Assembly: GCF_000189415.1 (NCBI RefSeq)
Contig: NC_015144.1
Span: 1,660,001 to 1,724,000 of the forward strand
Length of the DNA stretch: 64,000 nt
Direction: 5' to 3'
DNA from: Weeksella virosa DSM 16922
GTDB taxonomy: Bacteria > Bacteroidota > Bacteroidia > Flavobacteriales > Weeksellaceae
The notes beneath the pieces were generated by a model, which had not been told where the DNA came from, ran no database searches, and saw only the letters and a program-made list of their open reading frames with translations. Positions 44,040 to 53,166 of this stretch are shown piece by piece. Made by a program: the position numbers and the translations under genes. Each line of letters begins with the position of its first letter. Within the stretch, counting starts at the first letter, position 1.

Positions 44040-45434
44040 ACTTCTTATTGTAGAATTTCAACTGAATTTCAGTTCCTATTTCTTTCACGCTTTTTATCGT
44101 CCAATCTATTTCCGCTAAGTCAGCCAATTTTTTTGCGATATTCAGACCCAAACCAACTCCAGAAAAAGTTTCGTTTCTACGTCATCCGACCGAAAATGTC
44201 GATTTTCTATTCGCAGAACATCTTCCGATTTCATGCCGATTCCGTTATCTTTTATCGACAAGATGTACGTGTTTTCTTCTTGCTTAGATGAGAGGGTAAT
44301 CTGTCCTTTTGGTGAAGTATATTTTATAGCATTAGACAAAATATTATCCAAAATAATTTCGATAAATTCTCGATAATTTTCGGTAGTAAAGGAATGGAGT
44401 TGATTAATTTTTGTAGTGATTTGTTTTTCGTGTAGCAACAAATCGAAGCGTTCGAGCGTATGTAAAACTTCTACTTTTAGATCGAAATTGGTTTTCTTTA
44501 GTTGCAAACTATTATTTTCTACGCGCGATAAAAGTAAAAATTGTTCGACCAAAGCATCTAAACGATCGATTTGTTTTAGGGTATAGTTTATTTTATCCTG
44601 ATATTCTTCTTGTGTTCGTTTTCGTCGAATCAAAATTCCTAAAGTTCCTTTTATAATCGTTAACGGTGTTCGTAATTCATGAGAAGCATCGGCCGAAAAT
44701 TGTTTGGCTTTGATGATCTGATATTCTAATCGATCCAATAAAGAATTGATTGTTTTTGCCAACTGATACAATTCATCTTTCCTTGTTGGAAGCGGAACTC
44801 GTTGGGATAAAGTACTTTCTGAAATCGATTGTGCAGTATCGATAATATCGAATACTGGTCGAATGGCTTTGGCTGCAATCCATCGTGCAGAAATTAAAAT
44901 TACCAAAACCGAAACCGGAAATAAAATCAATAAAACCAAACGTAAATAATCCAACGCCAATTCGTGGTGTTTTGGCGAAACTCCTATCACCACATACCCT
45001 ACAATTTCACCATGATGAATTAGTTTTGCTTGTGAAATAAGCAAATCAAAAGAATTGATTTTGGTAGAGTATGGAGTGTTTTCTTTTTTCTTTTTGTTTC
45101 ATGGAATTTGATTCTGAACCAAGTTAGGCGATTTTTCTACCAAATGAAAATGAGTATCGTAGATCGCAATAAAAACCGGATTCAAAGCTAAATCTGTATG
45201 TTCGATTTCTTCCCATTCTCTTGGTTCTACAAATTCAAGAAACGTGTCTTGCTGAGCTACAAAGGCAACATGATGTTCGATTTCTTTGTTCAAAGTTTCT
45301 TTCATCGTTTGGTTGATTCCACGATAAACCGTAAAATAAATAGAGCCACAAATCAGCAATAGAATCACCGAAAAGGTAAAGCTGTAGTAAAGGGCAATTC
45401 TATTTTTTAGGGCAATTTTCTCAAAAATCGCTAC
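44038..45434 (-). pseudogene. Sensor histidine kinase, broken by an in-frame stop and a frameshift
   Basis: Reading leftward: a first membrane segment (near FTFSVILLLICGSIYF), a periplasmic loop, an in-frame TGA at 45101-45099, a second segment, HAMP, the His box FSADASHELRTPLTIIKG, N box NILSNAIKYTS and G1 box IKDNGIGM. A one-base shift near 44172 then displaces the G2 box (FSGVGLGLNIAKKLA), which continues in the next frame to TAA at 44040-44038. No good start codon is in frame between the upstream stop at 45437 and 45368. The pieces add up to a normal EnvZ/PmrB-type kinase. Two independent lesions indicate decay unless they are sequencing errors. Confidence 0.85.
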
Positions 45435-46103
45435 TCATAAATCCTACTCCACGAATGGTTCGCAGCCGAGGATCATCTTTTTTAGGTTCAATTTTTTTCG
45501 GATTGCATTCACAAAAACGTCGGTTACACTGCTGTCGTAATCAAAATGAATATCCCAAACATTTTCTAGAATTTCTTTTCGGGTACAAGCACGATTTTTA
45601 TGTATGAAAAGATACTGTAATAATTCGTATTCTTTGTGGGTAAGATCAATTAATTCTTGGTTAGAATAAACATGATGCGTTTGTTGATCAAGCGCTATCG
45701 AACCAAATTGCAAGCGGTTTTGGTAAGATGAAGCACGTAAATAAACCCGAATTCGTGCCACCAATTCATTAAAATCAAAAGGTTTTTTTAGGTAATCATT
45801 TGCGCCAGCATGTAAACCTTCAATCGTGTCTTGTACGGTATCTTTGGCTGTGATAAAAATTATCGGCGTATTTTGATTGATGTTTTCTGTATTTCTTATT
45901 GTTTTGCAAACTTCTAAACCCGAAATATCCAAAATCATCCAATCCAGTAAAATCACATCAAAAAGAGATTCTTGTGCTTTTTTTATTGCCTCCAAACCAC
46001 TGAAACAATGCGTCGTTTGCATACTTTCTTCTTGCAAACCTTGAATCATAAAATTGGCGATTCCAACCTCATCTTCTACCAATAATATTGTGGTGTTCTT
46101 CAT
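45421..46103 (-). pseudogene. OmpR-family response regulator with C-terminal frameshift
   Basis: The receiver domain (LVEDEVGI, phospho-acceptor Asp in VILLDWMI, Lys in FITAKD) and most of the winged helix (LTHKEYELLQYLFIHK) are intact. After NAIRKK the frame is lost in a run of seven A. With one more A the text reads IEPKKDDPRLRTIRGVGFM and ends at TGA 45423-45421, the normal OmpR/PmrA end. As it stands the protein ends at 45444 with a foreign tail, losing the wing hairpin. The start overlaps the diacylglycerol kinase stop by 4 bases. Confidence 0.85.
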
Positions 46104-46996
46104 GATAATTTTTTAGGTAAGATGACTTTCAATGCTTCTGGTGCTACGGAAATAGAAATTTTATTGGTCGGAAAAATTACTGCTTCACCATCGATTTGAG
46201 CCAATATTTCTGATTCGTCTGTGATAATTTCGAGTTGTTGAATCGTTTGTTGTGATACTTGTTTCATCTTATCTAAACGGCGCGTAAGTACATGCAAAGA
46301 AAAGAGAATTTGCTCGAAAAAGTTGAGTTTTTTCACTTCTAAAAAATTCAATTGATGATCGTTTATTTTGGCATCGGGTGTAAAAGAAATGCCATACCCT
46401 GCTTCATTAGAATTTGAACAAAACAGAAAAAAATAGTCTTGTTCTTTGTTTGTTTGCTGATTGATACAGGTATGAAATTTTTTCGCACGATATTTCAGTA
46501 AAGCTTTACAACTTGCAAGAGTATATCCAAGAAAATTTCGGGTTGTTTTTTTACTGTATTGATGAATTACAGCCGCATCGATACCGAATCCGATATTACT
46601 GAAAAAATAGTAATCGTTTACTTTTCCTACATCGATTGGCATGGTAAATTGTTGTAAAATTACCTCAAAAGCTTGAAGGTTATTTTTCGGAATATCTAAA
46701 TGAGAAGCTAAACCATTTCCCGAACCGATCGGAATAATCCCTAACGGAATCCCAGTCCCAATCAAGGTTTGGGCAACTTCATTGATCGTTCCGTCGCCGC
46801 CACACGCAATAATTGTTTTTGGATTTTGATGAATGATTCGTTTGGCCAAATCAGTTGCATGTCCTTGATTTTGGGTGAAATGAATTTCAAAATCAATTGA
46901 TTTTGTAGAAAAATAGCGATTAATTTTTCGAGCAAGTTGACGTCCTTTTCCTCTCCCTGAAATGGGGTTGACTAAAAAAACAAGACTATTTTTCAT
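46100..46996 (-). CDS. Diacylglycerol/lipid kinase of the DagK (YegS/DgkB) family
   Basis: Intact 298-residue lipid kinase. The nucleotide-binding motif IIACGGDGTINEVAQTLIG, preceded by VNPISGRGKG and followed by LGIIPIGSGNGLASHL, is diagnostic. Such kinases return diacylglycerol to phosphatidate. Its neighbour is an LtaS-like sulfatase-fold transferase, a class that releases diacylglycerol when it takes a head group from a phospholipid, so a recycling role is a reasonable inference. It overlaps the sulfatase by 11 bases and the regulator by 4. It is the only undamaged gene of this operon. Confidence 0.9.
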   Translation of the reverse strand: MKNSLVFLVNPISGRGKGRQLARKINRYFSTKSIDFEIHFTQNQGHATDLAKRIIHQNPKTIIACGGDGTINEVAQTLIGTGIPLGIIPIGSGNGLASHLDIPKNNLQAFEVILQQFTMPIDVGKVNDYYFFSNIGFGIDAAVIHQYSKKTTRNFLGYTLASCKALLKYRAKKFHTCINQQTNKEQDYFFLFCSNSNEAGYGISFTPDAKINDHQLNFLEVKKLNFFEQILFSLHVLTRRLDKMKQVSQQTIQQLEIITDESEILAQIDGEAVIFPTNKISISVAPEALKVILPKKLS

Positions 46997-48195
46997 TCAA
47001 TAAATGATTGCTAAATAAATAATCAGCAGTTTGATAATTTGATATTATCGATTTCTTAAAGTTCGGATTTATTTTCACTTCTTCCAAATCTTTATGATTC
47101 CAAATATATTGATTGCCTTTCTTTTGATCAGATAAAATAAAAACATCTTGTCCTTTTTTCATTCCGAGTTTTATGTAAGTGCCAACAAAAGAGCGAGGTT
47201 GATAAGTTTTGTCGAACACATCTTTTCCATAGAATTGGGAAACGTACGTCCAATTCAACATCGAAAATAATGTCGGGAAAATATCGATCTGAGAAACTTC
47301 TTGTGTAACATTTTGGTTGACATGTGAAGGTAAATTATAAATAAATGCCGCAATGTGATGGTTTTTCACATCAATCGCATCTTTAGCTGCGCTGCTTGCA
47401 CAGTGGTCGGCAATAAAAATAAATACCGTATTGTGGAACCAAGGTTTTTGTTTGGTTTTTTGTAGAAAATCTCCTATCGCAAAATCGGCATATTTCACTG
47501 CGCCCTGTCTTCCGCTTCCTGAAGGAATGTCTATTTTTCCGGCTTCGTAAGTGTAGGGTTTATGATTGGAGGTCGTCATGACGGATGCAAAAAATGGTTG
47601 TTTTGTAGAATATTTTTCATCAGCAACTTTCAGTACTTTTCGATAAATATCGTCATCTGCAATTCCCCACGTATTCTCGAAGGTTACTTCGTCATCCTTA
47701 ATTGTATAACGTTTGGTATTGATTTTATCACTCAAAATACTTCCTCGTCCACGATCATAAATATCAAAATTATTTACTCCAAAAAACGCATTCATATTAT
47801 CAAAATAACCATCGTCACCATAAAAAAATAGATTCTGATAACCTTTATCTTTAAAAACAGAAGAAATCGTGTACAAGTTTTGGTTATCGACGCGTTTCAC
47901 AATGCTGTTGCCCGGTGTCGGAGGAATCGAGAGTGTAACAGCTTCCATTCCCCGAACAGTTCTTGTTGTAGGAGAGTAGTAGAAAGTAAATGCTAAAAAA
48001 CAAGGTGAAACAACTTGCTACAGCAACATCGTACAACAATCCAAAAAATAAAGTAGGAAGAACGGAAGTCAAATGCCAATCGAAATCTTGGTAAACCCAA
48101 ATAGCAAAAATTATTCGGATTAGAAAAGATAAAGAAATAAATAAAAGACTGAAGAACAGGACTATGCTGTATCGGTTATCGAAGCATTTTTTCAT
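46986..48195 (-). pseudogene. LtaS/EptA-like sulfatase-fold membrane transferase with internal deletion
   Basis: From ATG 48195 about three membrane helices are read (up to FSIYFLLLSY). Then, near 47970, the sequence jumps in another frame into TRTVRGMEAVTLSIPPTPG, the catalytic-Thr region of LtaS-like enzymes. The later parts (FFYGDDGYFDNMN, SVMTTSNHKPY, FIADHCASSA) reach the normal end at 46986. Family members are about 600-650 residues. Here roughly 200-250 residues (remaining helices and first strands) are missing and the frame is broken. Head gene of the leftward operon. Confidence 0.8.
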
Positions 48196-48219
48196 GAGTA
48201 TTGAGGTTAAAATTCCTCT

Positions 48220-48250
48220 CAAAAGTAAGCAGGTAGGATGATTTAAGAAA
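48220..48250 (-). promoter_or_regulatory. Promoter of the sulfatase-kinase operon
   Basis: On the minus strand TACTTTTG (48220-48227), 19 bases behind a TTTC -33-like element (48247-48250). The ATG follows 24 bases later. Confidence 0.55.
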
Positions 48251-48264
48251 GAGGAAAAGTTAGT

Positions 48265-48281
48265 CTTAAGCAAATCTTAAG
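48265..48281. promoter_or_regulatory. CTTAAG-N5-CTTAAG direct repeat, PmrA-box-like operator
   Basis: CTTAAG at 48265-48270 and 48276-48281, spacing 5, period 11. OmpR/PmrA regulators bind two such half-sites one helical turn apart, and the known PmrA half-site is YTTAAK. It lies near -58 of the predicted leftward promoter, suitable for activation by the operon's own response regulator. Confidence 0.6.
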
Positions 48282-48331
48282 TTTCGAGAAAACGAATGTT
48301 GAAAAGATTCATGATTAAAAAGATTTAATGA

Positions 48332-48362
48332 TTTGATAATTTTAATATTCTTTGTAATTTTG
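48332..48362 (+). promoter_or_regulatory. Consensus promoter of the pur operon
   Basis: TTTG at 48332-48335, exactly 19 bases, then TAATTTTG at 48355-48362, about 42 bases before the purL riboswitch. Confidence 0.8.
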
Positions 48363-48404
48363 TACCACCTTAACGTAAAGGAAATAGTTACATTTAGTTT
48401 ACAA

Positions 48405-48480
48405 CATTTGTATAGCTCATAATATGGTTGAGTGTTTCTACGGCAGACCTTAATAAATTGCCACTACAAATGATTTTTTT
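48405..48480 (+). promoter_or_regulatory. Purine riboswitch 2 upstream of purL, P1 followed by T-run
   Basis: P1 CATTTGTA (48405-48412) pairs with TACAAATG (48465-48472). P2 CTCA/TGAG with loop TAATATGGT, J2/3 GTTTCTAC, P3 GGCA/TGCC with an ACC loop able to kiss GG in L2, and J3/1 CACTAC with the guanine-type C. P1 is directly followed by seven T, so the bound aptamer should itself terminate transcription and shut off the purLCFM operon when guanine or hypoxanthine is plentiful. Confidence 0.92.
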
Positions 48481-48559
48481 AGAACAAAATCTAAAAACAT
48501 TGTTTGTTTTATAAGCCATACAAGTTGTAGAAAAGTTTCACAAGAAGTGCCAACAGACA

Positions 48560-51500
48560 ATGAATCAAAGACTCTTCATTCAGAAAAAATCAGAATTTGA
48601 CGTTATCAGTCAAAAAACAACGATAGAACTACAGAACCTTGTCCCACATGCAGTGTGCAAGGTTTTTGTTATTTACGATTTATTCGGAATCGATGAAAAT
48701 CAGTTAGCCAAAGTGCAAAATACAATTTTTGTAGATCCGGTTACCGATATTTTATATACGCATTATGAGGATGCAATTGTTGAAAATTTTCCGTACTCAA
48801 AAAACTTTTTTGCAACCGAATTTCTTCCAGGTCAATACAATCAAAGAGATGATTCGGCAGAACAATGTTTATTATTGATGAATGTAGAAGGAGTTACGGT
48901 AAAATCAGGAATGTTGTATGTGTTTAATGGAGAACTTACCAATGAAGAACTGCTGAAGTTAAAAGAGTATTTGATAAATCCGATTGAATCTCGAGAAAAA
49001 GATTTGTCTATAATGGAAATTCCGTCGTATCCTACTGCAACCGAAGTTCCTGTAATAGAAGGTTTTGTAGAGGCAGATGAATCAAAGCTGAAAAAAATTT
49101 ATGCAGATTTCGGATTGTCCTTAGAAATGGATGACCTGAAATTCATCCAAGAGTATTTCCAGTCCATTAAGCGTAATCCTACCGAAACAGAACTAAAAGT
49201 TTTGGATACCTATTGGTCAGACCATTGTCGACACACCACTTTCGAAACCGAAATAACCGAGGTAGACTTTCAGTCGAAATTCAATACAACCCTTCAAAAA
49301 ACATTCGAATATTATCAAAAAATTCGGCAAGAATTAGGAACCACAAAACCTATCCGTTTAATGGATTTGGCCACCGTTATGGGGAAATATTTATCGCGCA
49401 CCGGTGTGGTGAAAAATATAGATGTTTCAGAAGAAATCAACGCTTGTTCGATTGTAGTGCCAATAGATATCGATGGTGAAGAAGAAGAATGGTTGCTACA
49501 ATTCAAGAACGAAACCCATAACCATCCTACCGAAGTAGAACCCTATGGAGGGGCTTCTACCTGTGTTGGTGGCGCTATTCGCGACCCTTTAAGCGGTCGA
49601 TCGTATGTGTTTCAGGCGATGAGAATATCAGGAGCAGCCAATCCGTTAGAAAAAATAGATAATACATTACCCGGAAAATTGCCACAACGCAAAATTTCTA
49701 AAGAAGCCGCAAATGGATATAGTTCTTATGGAAATCAGATAGGATTAGCGACAACATTTGTGAAAGAAATATACGACGAAGGTTATAAAGCAAAACGTAT
49801 GGAGGTCGGTTTTGTGGCAGGAGCTGTAAAAAAAGAGTATGTTCGGAGGGAAGAGCCAGTCGCTGGCGATAAAATTATTTTGTTAGGAGGCGCTACCGGA
49901 CGCGATGGAGTAGGCGGTGCATCAGGCTCATCAAAAACGCATGACGGTCTCGATTTGGATGATCTTTCGGCAGAAGTGCAAAAAGGAAATGCAATAGTAG
50001 AGCGTAAAATTCAGCGTTTATTCCGTAATCCAGAAGTGTTAAAATTAATCAAGAAATGTAACGACTTTGGTGCAGGTGGGGTTTCGGTTGCAATTGGTGA
50101 AATCGCTCGCGGTATTTACATCGATTTAGATAAAGTTCCTTTGAAATATGCAGGACTTAACGGAACCGAATTAGCCATCTCAGAATCTCAAGAACGTATG
50201 GCCGTTGCCGTAGAAGCCAAAGATGTAGATACATTTATAGCTTTGGCAAAAGAAGAAAACTTAGATGCAACTTGCGTAGCCGATGTTACCGATGATGAGA
50301 CGATGACTTTGGTTTGGAGAGGAAAGAAAATAGTAGAAATTGATCGAAAATTTCTCGATACCAACGGAGTTCGTAAGCAAGCAAAAGTCATAGTGACGGA
50401 TGAAGAATATCCGAATCCGTTCGAACAAAAAGAATTTAATAAAGAACAATTTATACAAATGATGCAAGAGTTGAATCATGCATCACAGAAAGGAATGGTC
50501 GAGATGTTTGATAACAATGTCGGACGCTCAACAGTTCTCAATGCTTTTGGAGGAAAAACAATGGATACTCCCGAAGATGTTTCGGTGCAAAAGTTTCCTG
50601 CAAATGGCTTTACCACAAGTGTTTCTATGGCAGCTTTTGGTTACAATCCAAAACTTAGTCGTTGGTCGAATTATCACGGAGCCTATTTTGCAGTAATCGA
50701 TTCGATAACAAAATTGGTTGCGGCAGGAGCAAATTATACCGATATTCGATTAACATTCCAAGAATATTTCGAGCGTTTACGAGAAGAAGCTACCCGCTGG
50801 GGGAAACCTTTTGCAGCTTTGCTAGGTACCATCGAAGCACAAAGACAATTTGGTACACCTGCCATCGGTGGTAAAGATTCGATGTCGGGGTCATATCAAG
50901 ATATAGATGTTCCGCCAACCTTAATATCTTTTGCTGTTGCCCCTTCTAAATTAGAAAAAGTTGTGCAAGGAACATTGGCAAAAACCGATTCTTTGCTATC
51001 GATTTTTATACCAAAACAAACAGAAGATTATTTGTTAGAGGAAGCAAATACAAAAGCAATTTTCAGTTTCATTCATCAATTAGATCGAGAGAATGTTCGC
51101 TCTATGATGACCGTAAAATTGGGTGGAATTGCCGAAACGCTTGCCAATATGGCATTTGGTAATGAGATTGGAGTTCAACTGAATACTTCGCTCGAGCTTG
51201 CTCGTTATTATCCAGGTGCAATTATCATCGAACATGAAAATGAAATCGAGGTTCCATCAGAAATCAACGCTAATTATTTTACAATCGGAAAAACGCAAAC
51301 TGAAACAGTTTTAGAATTTAATGATGATAAAATTGATCTTTTGGATCTGAAATCGAAATGGAAATCGACTTTCGAGCCATTGTTTCCTTCGACCATCGAA
51401 CCAAAAAATAAAGTAGTTGACCAACCGCTTAAAGCAGAGCAAATTTGTTTCGCTTATCCGAGTCATAAAGTAGAAAAACCAAGAGTTTTTATACCTGTTT

Positions 51501-52270
51501 TTCCTGGAACCAATTCAGAGTACGATTCGGCCAAGGCATTCGAAAGAGAAGGTGCAAAGGTAGTTTCTGTTCCCTTCAGAAATCTTAGCAAAGAAACTAT
51601 TGCAGAGTCGGTGAAAGTCTATGTAGACGAAATAAACAAAGCAAATATTTTCTTCATTCCTGGTGGATTTTCAGCGGCAGATGAACCAGATGGTTCAGGG
51701 AAATTTATCGCAACGGTTCTCCGAAATGAAGAAATAAAAAAAGCAATTCACAACTTACTCGATCGTGATGGATTGATTTTGGGAATCTGTAACGGATTTC
51801 AGGCACTCATCAAATCTGGACTTTTACCTTTCGGGCGACTACAAAACTTAGAAGTAGATATGCCTACTTTAACGTTTAATGAAATCGGACGACATGTGTC
51901 GCAATTGGCAAAAGTACGTGTAAACAAATCACATTCTCCTTGGTTGAAAGGAATGGGCGGACAAGAATATTGGGTGCCAATTTCGCATAGCGAAGGTCGT
52001 TTTGTTGCCAATGAAAAAGCATTGAATTTACTGATAGAAAAAGGACAAATCGCTACACAATATGTAGATTTAGAAAGTAATTTAGCCAGTAAAATGCCAT
52101 ACAATCCTAATGGTTCTACCTTTGCTGTCGAAGGAATTGTATCTCCTTGTGGTAAGATTTATGGTAGAATGGGGCATCCGGAACGATATGAAGAAGGCTT
52201 GTTCAAAAACATACCCGACTCTTCTTATATGAATATATTCAAGAATGCAGTAGATTATTTTAAAGGATAA
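48560..52270 (+). CDS. purL: Phosphoribosylformylglycinamidine synthase (large form)
   Basis: The single-chain PurL (1236 residues) joins the ATP-grasp-like AIR-synthetase halves (LKFIQEYFQ, DHCRHTTFETEI, ETHNHPTEVEPYGGASTCVGG, GIGGKDSMSG in the second half) to a C-terminal glutaminase with nucleophile GICNGFQAL and His in GHPER. It makes FGAM from FGAR, glutamine and ATP in purine synthesis. First gene of the riboswitch-controlled operon; start ATG at 48560, about 80 bases after the terminator-like T-run. Confidence 0.97.
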   Translation: MNQRLFIQKKSEFDVISQKTTIELQNLVPHAVCKVFVIYDLFGIDENQLAKVQNTIFVDPVTDILYTHYEDAIVENFPYSKNFFATEFLPGQYNQRDDSAEQCLLLMNVEGVTVKSGMLYVFNGELTNEELLKLKEYLINPIESREKDLSIMEIPSYPTATEVPVIEGFVEADESKLKKIYADFGLSLEMDDLKFIQEYFQSIKRNPTETELKVLDTYWSDHCRHTTFETEITEVDFQSKFNTTLQKTFEYYQKIRQELGTTKPIRLMDLATVMGKYLSRTGVVKNIDVSEEINACSIVVPIDIDGEEEEWLLQFKNETHNHPTEVEPYGGASTCVGGAIRDPLSGRSYVFQAMRISGAANPLEKIDNTLPGKLPQRKISKEAANGYSSYGNQIGLATTFVKEIYDEGYKAKRMEVGFVAGAVKKEYVRREEPVAGDKIILLGGATGRDGVGGASGSSKTHDGLDLDDLSAEVQKGNAIVERKIQRLFRNPEVLKLIKKCNDFGAGGVSVAIGEIARGIYIDLDKVPLKYAGLNGTELAISESQERMAVAVEAKDVDTFIALAKEENLDATCVADVTDDETMTLVWRGKKIVEIDRKFLDTNGVRKQAKVIVTDEEYPNPFEQKEFNKEQFIQMMQELNHASQKGMVEMFDNNVGRSTVLNAFGGKTMDTPEDVSVQKFPANGFTTSVSMAAFGYNPKLSRWSNYHGAYFAVIDSITKLVAAGANYTDIRLTFQEYFERLREEATRWGKPFAALLGTIEAQRQFGTPAIGGKDSMSGSYQDIDVPPTLISFAVAPSKLEKVVQGTLAKTDSLLSIFIPKQTEDYLLEEANTKAIFSFIHQLDRENVRSMMTVKLGGIAETLANMAFGNEIGVQLNTSLELARYYPGAIIIEHENEIEVPSEINANYFTIGKTQTETVLEFNDDKIDLLDLKSKWKSTFEPLFPSTIEPKNKVVDQPLKAEQICFAYPSHKVEKPRVFIPVFPGTNSEYDSAKAFEREGAKVVSVPFRNLSKETIAESVKVYVDEINKANIFFIPGGFSAADEPDGSGKFIATVLRNEEIKKAIHNLLDRDGLILGICNGFQALIKSGLLPFGRLQNLEVDMPTLTFNEIGRHVSQLAKVRVNKSHSPWLKGMGGQEYWVPISHSEGRFVANEKALNLLIEKGQIATQYVDLESNLASKMPYNPNGSTFAVEGIVSPCGKIYGRMGHPERYEEGLFKNIPDSSYMNIFKNAVDYFKG

Positions 52271-52362
52271 GAAAAGGTAGAAGGAAAATCCCTACAAAAA
52301 TAATATCGTTTCTATCCTAAAACTAGTAAATTAGAACAAACAACAAACAATAACAAACACCC

Positions 52363-52382
52363 GAAATGAACATTTTCATTTC
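52363..52382 (+). other. Small hairpin in the purL-purC leader
   Basis: GAAATGAA and TTCATTTC form an 8-base stem with loop CATT, inside a 155-base gap rich in CAA repeats and poor in structure. A 14-codon ORF (from ATG 52366, MNIFISNKTKKQGF) covers it. It may shape purC translation or mRNA processing. No T-run, so it is not a terminator. Confidence 0.35.
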
Positions 52383-52425
52383 AAACAAAACAAAAAAACA
52401 AGGTTTTTAATTACAAACAACACCC

Positions 52426-53148
52426 ATGAGCTTAACAAAAAAAGACTTCATTTACGAAGGAAAAGCCAAACAAGTCTATGCAACAGAAGAAGCAGACAAA
52501 GTAATTGTTTATTACAAAGACGATGCAACTGCTTTTAATGCACAGAAAAGAGGAACGGTGAAAGATAAAGGCGAAATGAACAATAAAATTTCGACGCTTA
52601 TTTTTCATTATTTAATGAATAAAGGAATTCCTACCCATTTTATCGAACAGTTGAATGATCGCGAACAATTGGTGAAAAAAGTATCAATCATTCCATTAGA
52701 AATGGTTGTGCGTAACTACGTAGCTGGTTCTATGGCGCAGCGACTTGGGTTAGAAGAAGGAGCGAAATCCCCGATAACCATTTTCGACTTATGTTATAAA
52801 AAAGATGAATTGGGAGATCCACTTATCAACGATCATCATGCAGTTTTATTAGGAGCTGCGACCTATGATGAATTAGAAGAGCTGTATAAATTAACCGATA
52901 AAATAAACGAAGCACTAAAAGAACTTTTCTTAGAAGCTGGTTTGATTTTGGCAGATTTCAAGATAGAATTCGGTAAAGATGCAGAAGGCAATATTATTTT
53001 AGCTGATGAAATATCTCCAGACACTTGTCGTTTATGGGATGTAGAAACAGGTAAGAAATTAGACAAAGATCGTTTTCGTAGAGATTTGGGCGATGTCTCA
53101 GAAGCTTATCATGAAGTGTATAACCGTTTATCGGCAATATTAAAATAA
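52426..53148 (+). CDS. purC: SAICAR synthetase
   Basis: The PurC signatures [34 protein letters not shown] (in parts), [21 protein letters not shown] and [14 protein letters not shown] are intact. It joins aspartate to CAIR. The length of 240 is typical of the bacterial enzyme. It lies second in the pur operon, 155 bases after purL. Confidence 0.97.
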   Translation: MSLTKKDFIYEGKAKQVYATEEADKVIVYYKDDATAFNAQKRGTVKDKGEMNNKISTLIFHYLMNKGIPTHFIEQLNDREQLVKKVSIIPLEMVVRNYVAGSMAQRLGLEEGAKSPITIFDLCYKKDELGDPLINDHHAVLLGAATYDELEELYKLTDKINEALKELFLEAGLILADFKIEFGKDAEGNIILADEISPDTCRLWDVETGKKLDKDRFRRDLGDVSEAYHEVYNRLSAILK

Positions 53149-53166
53149 CCTTTCTGTCTCGAGAGA

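Noticed and set aside
44142-45368. Two separate small genes for the kinase halves
   Set aside because: Both halves are in the same reading frame, separated only by a TGA, and together form one ordinary histidine kinase.
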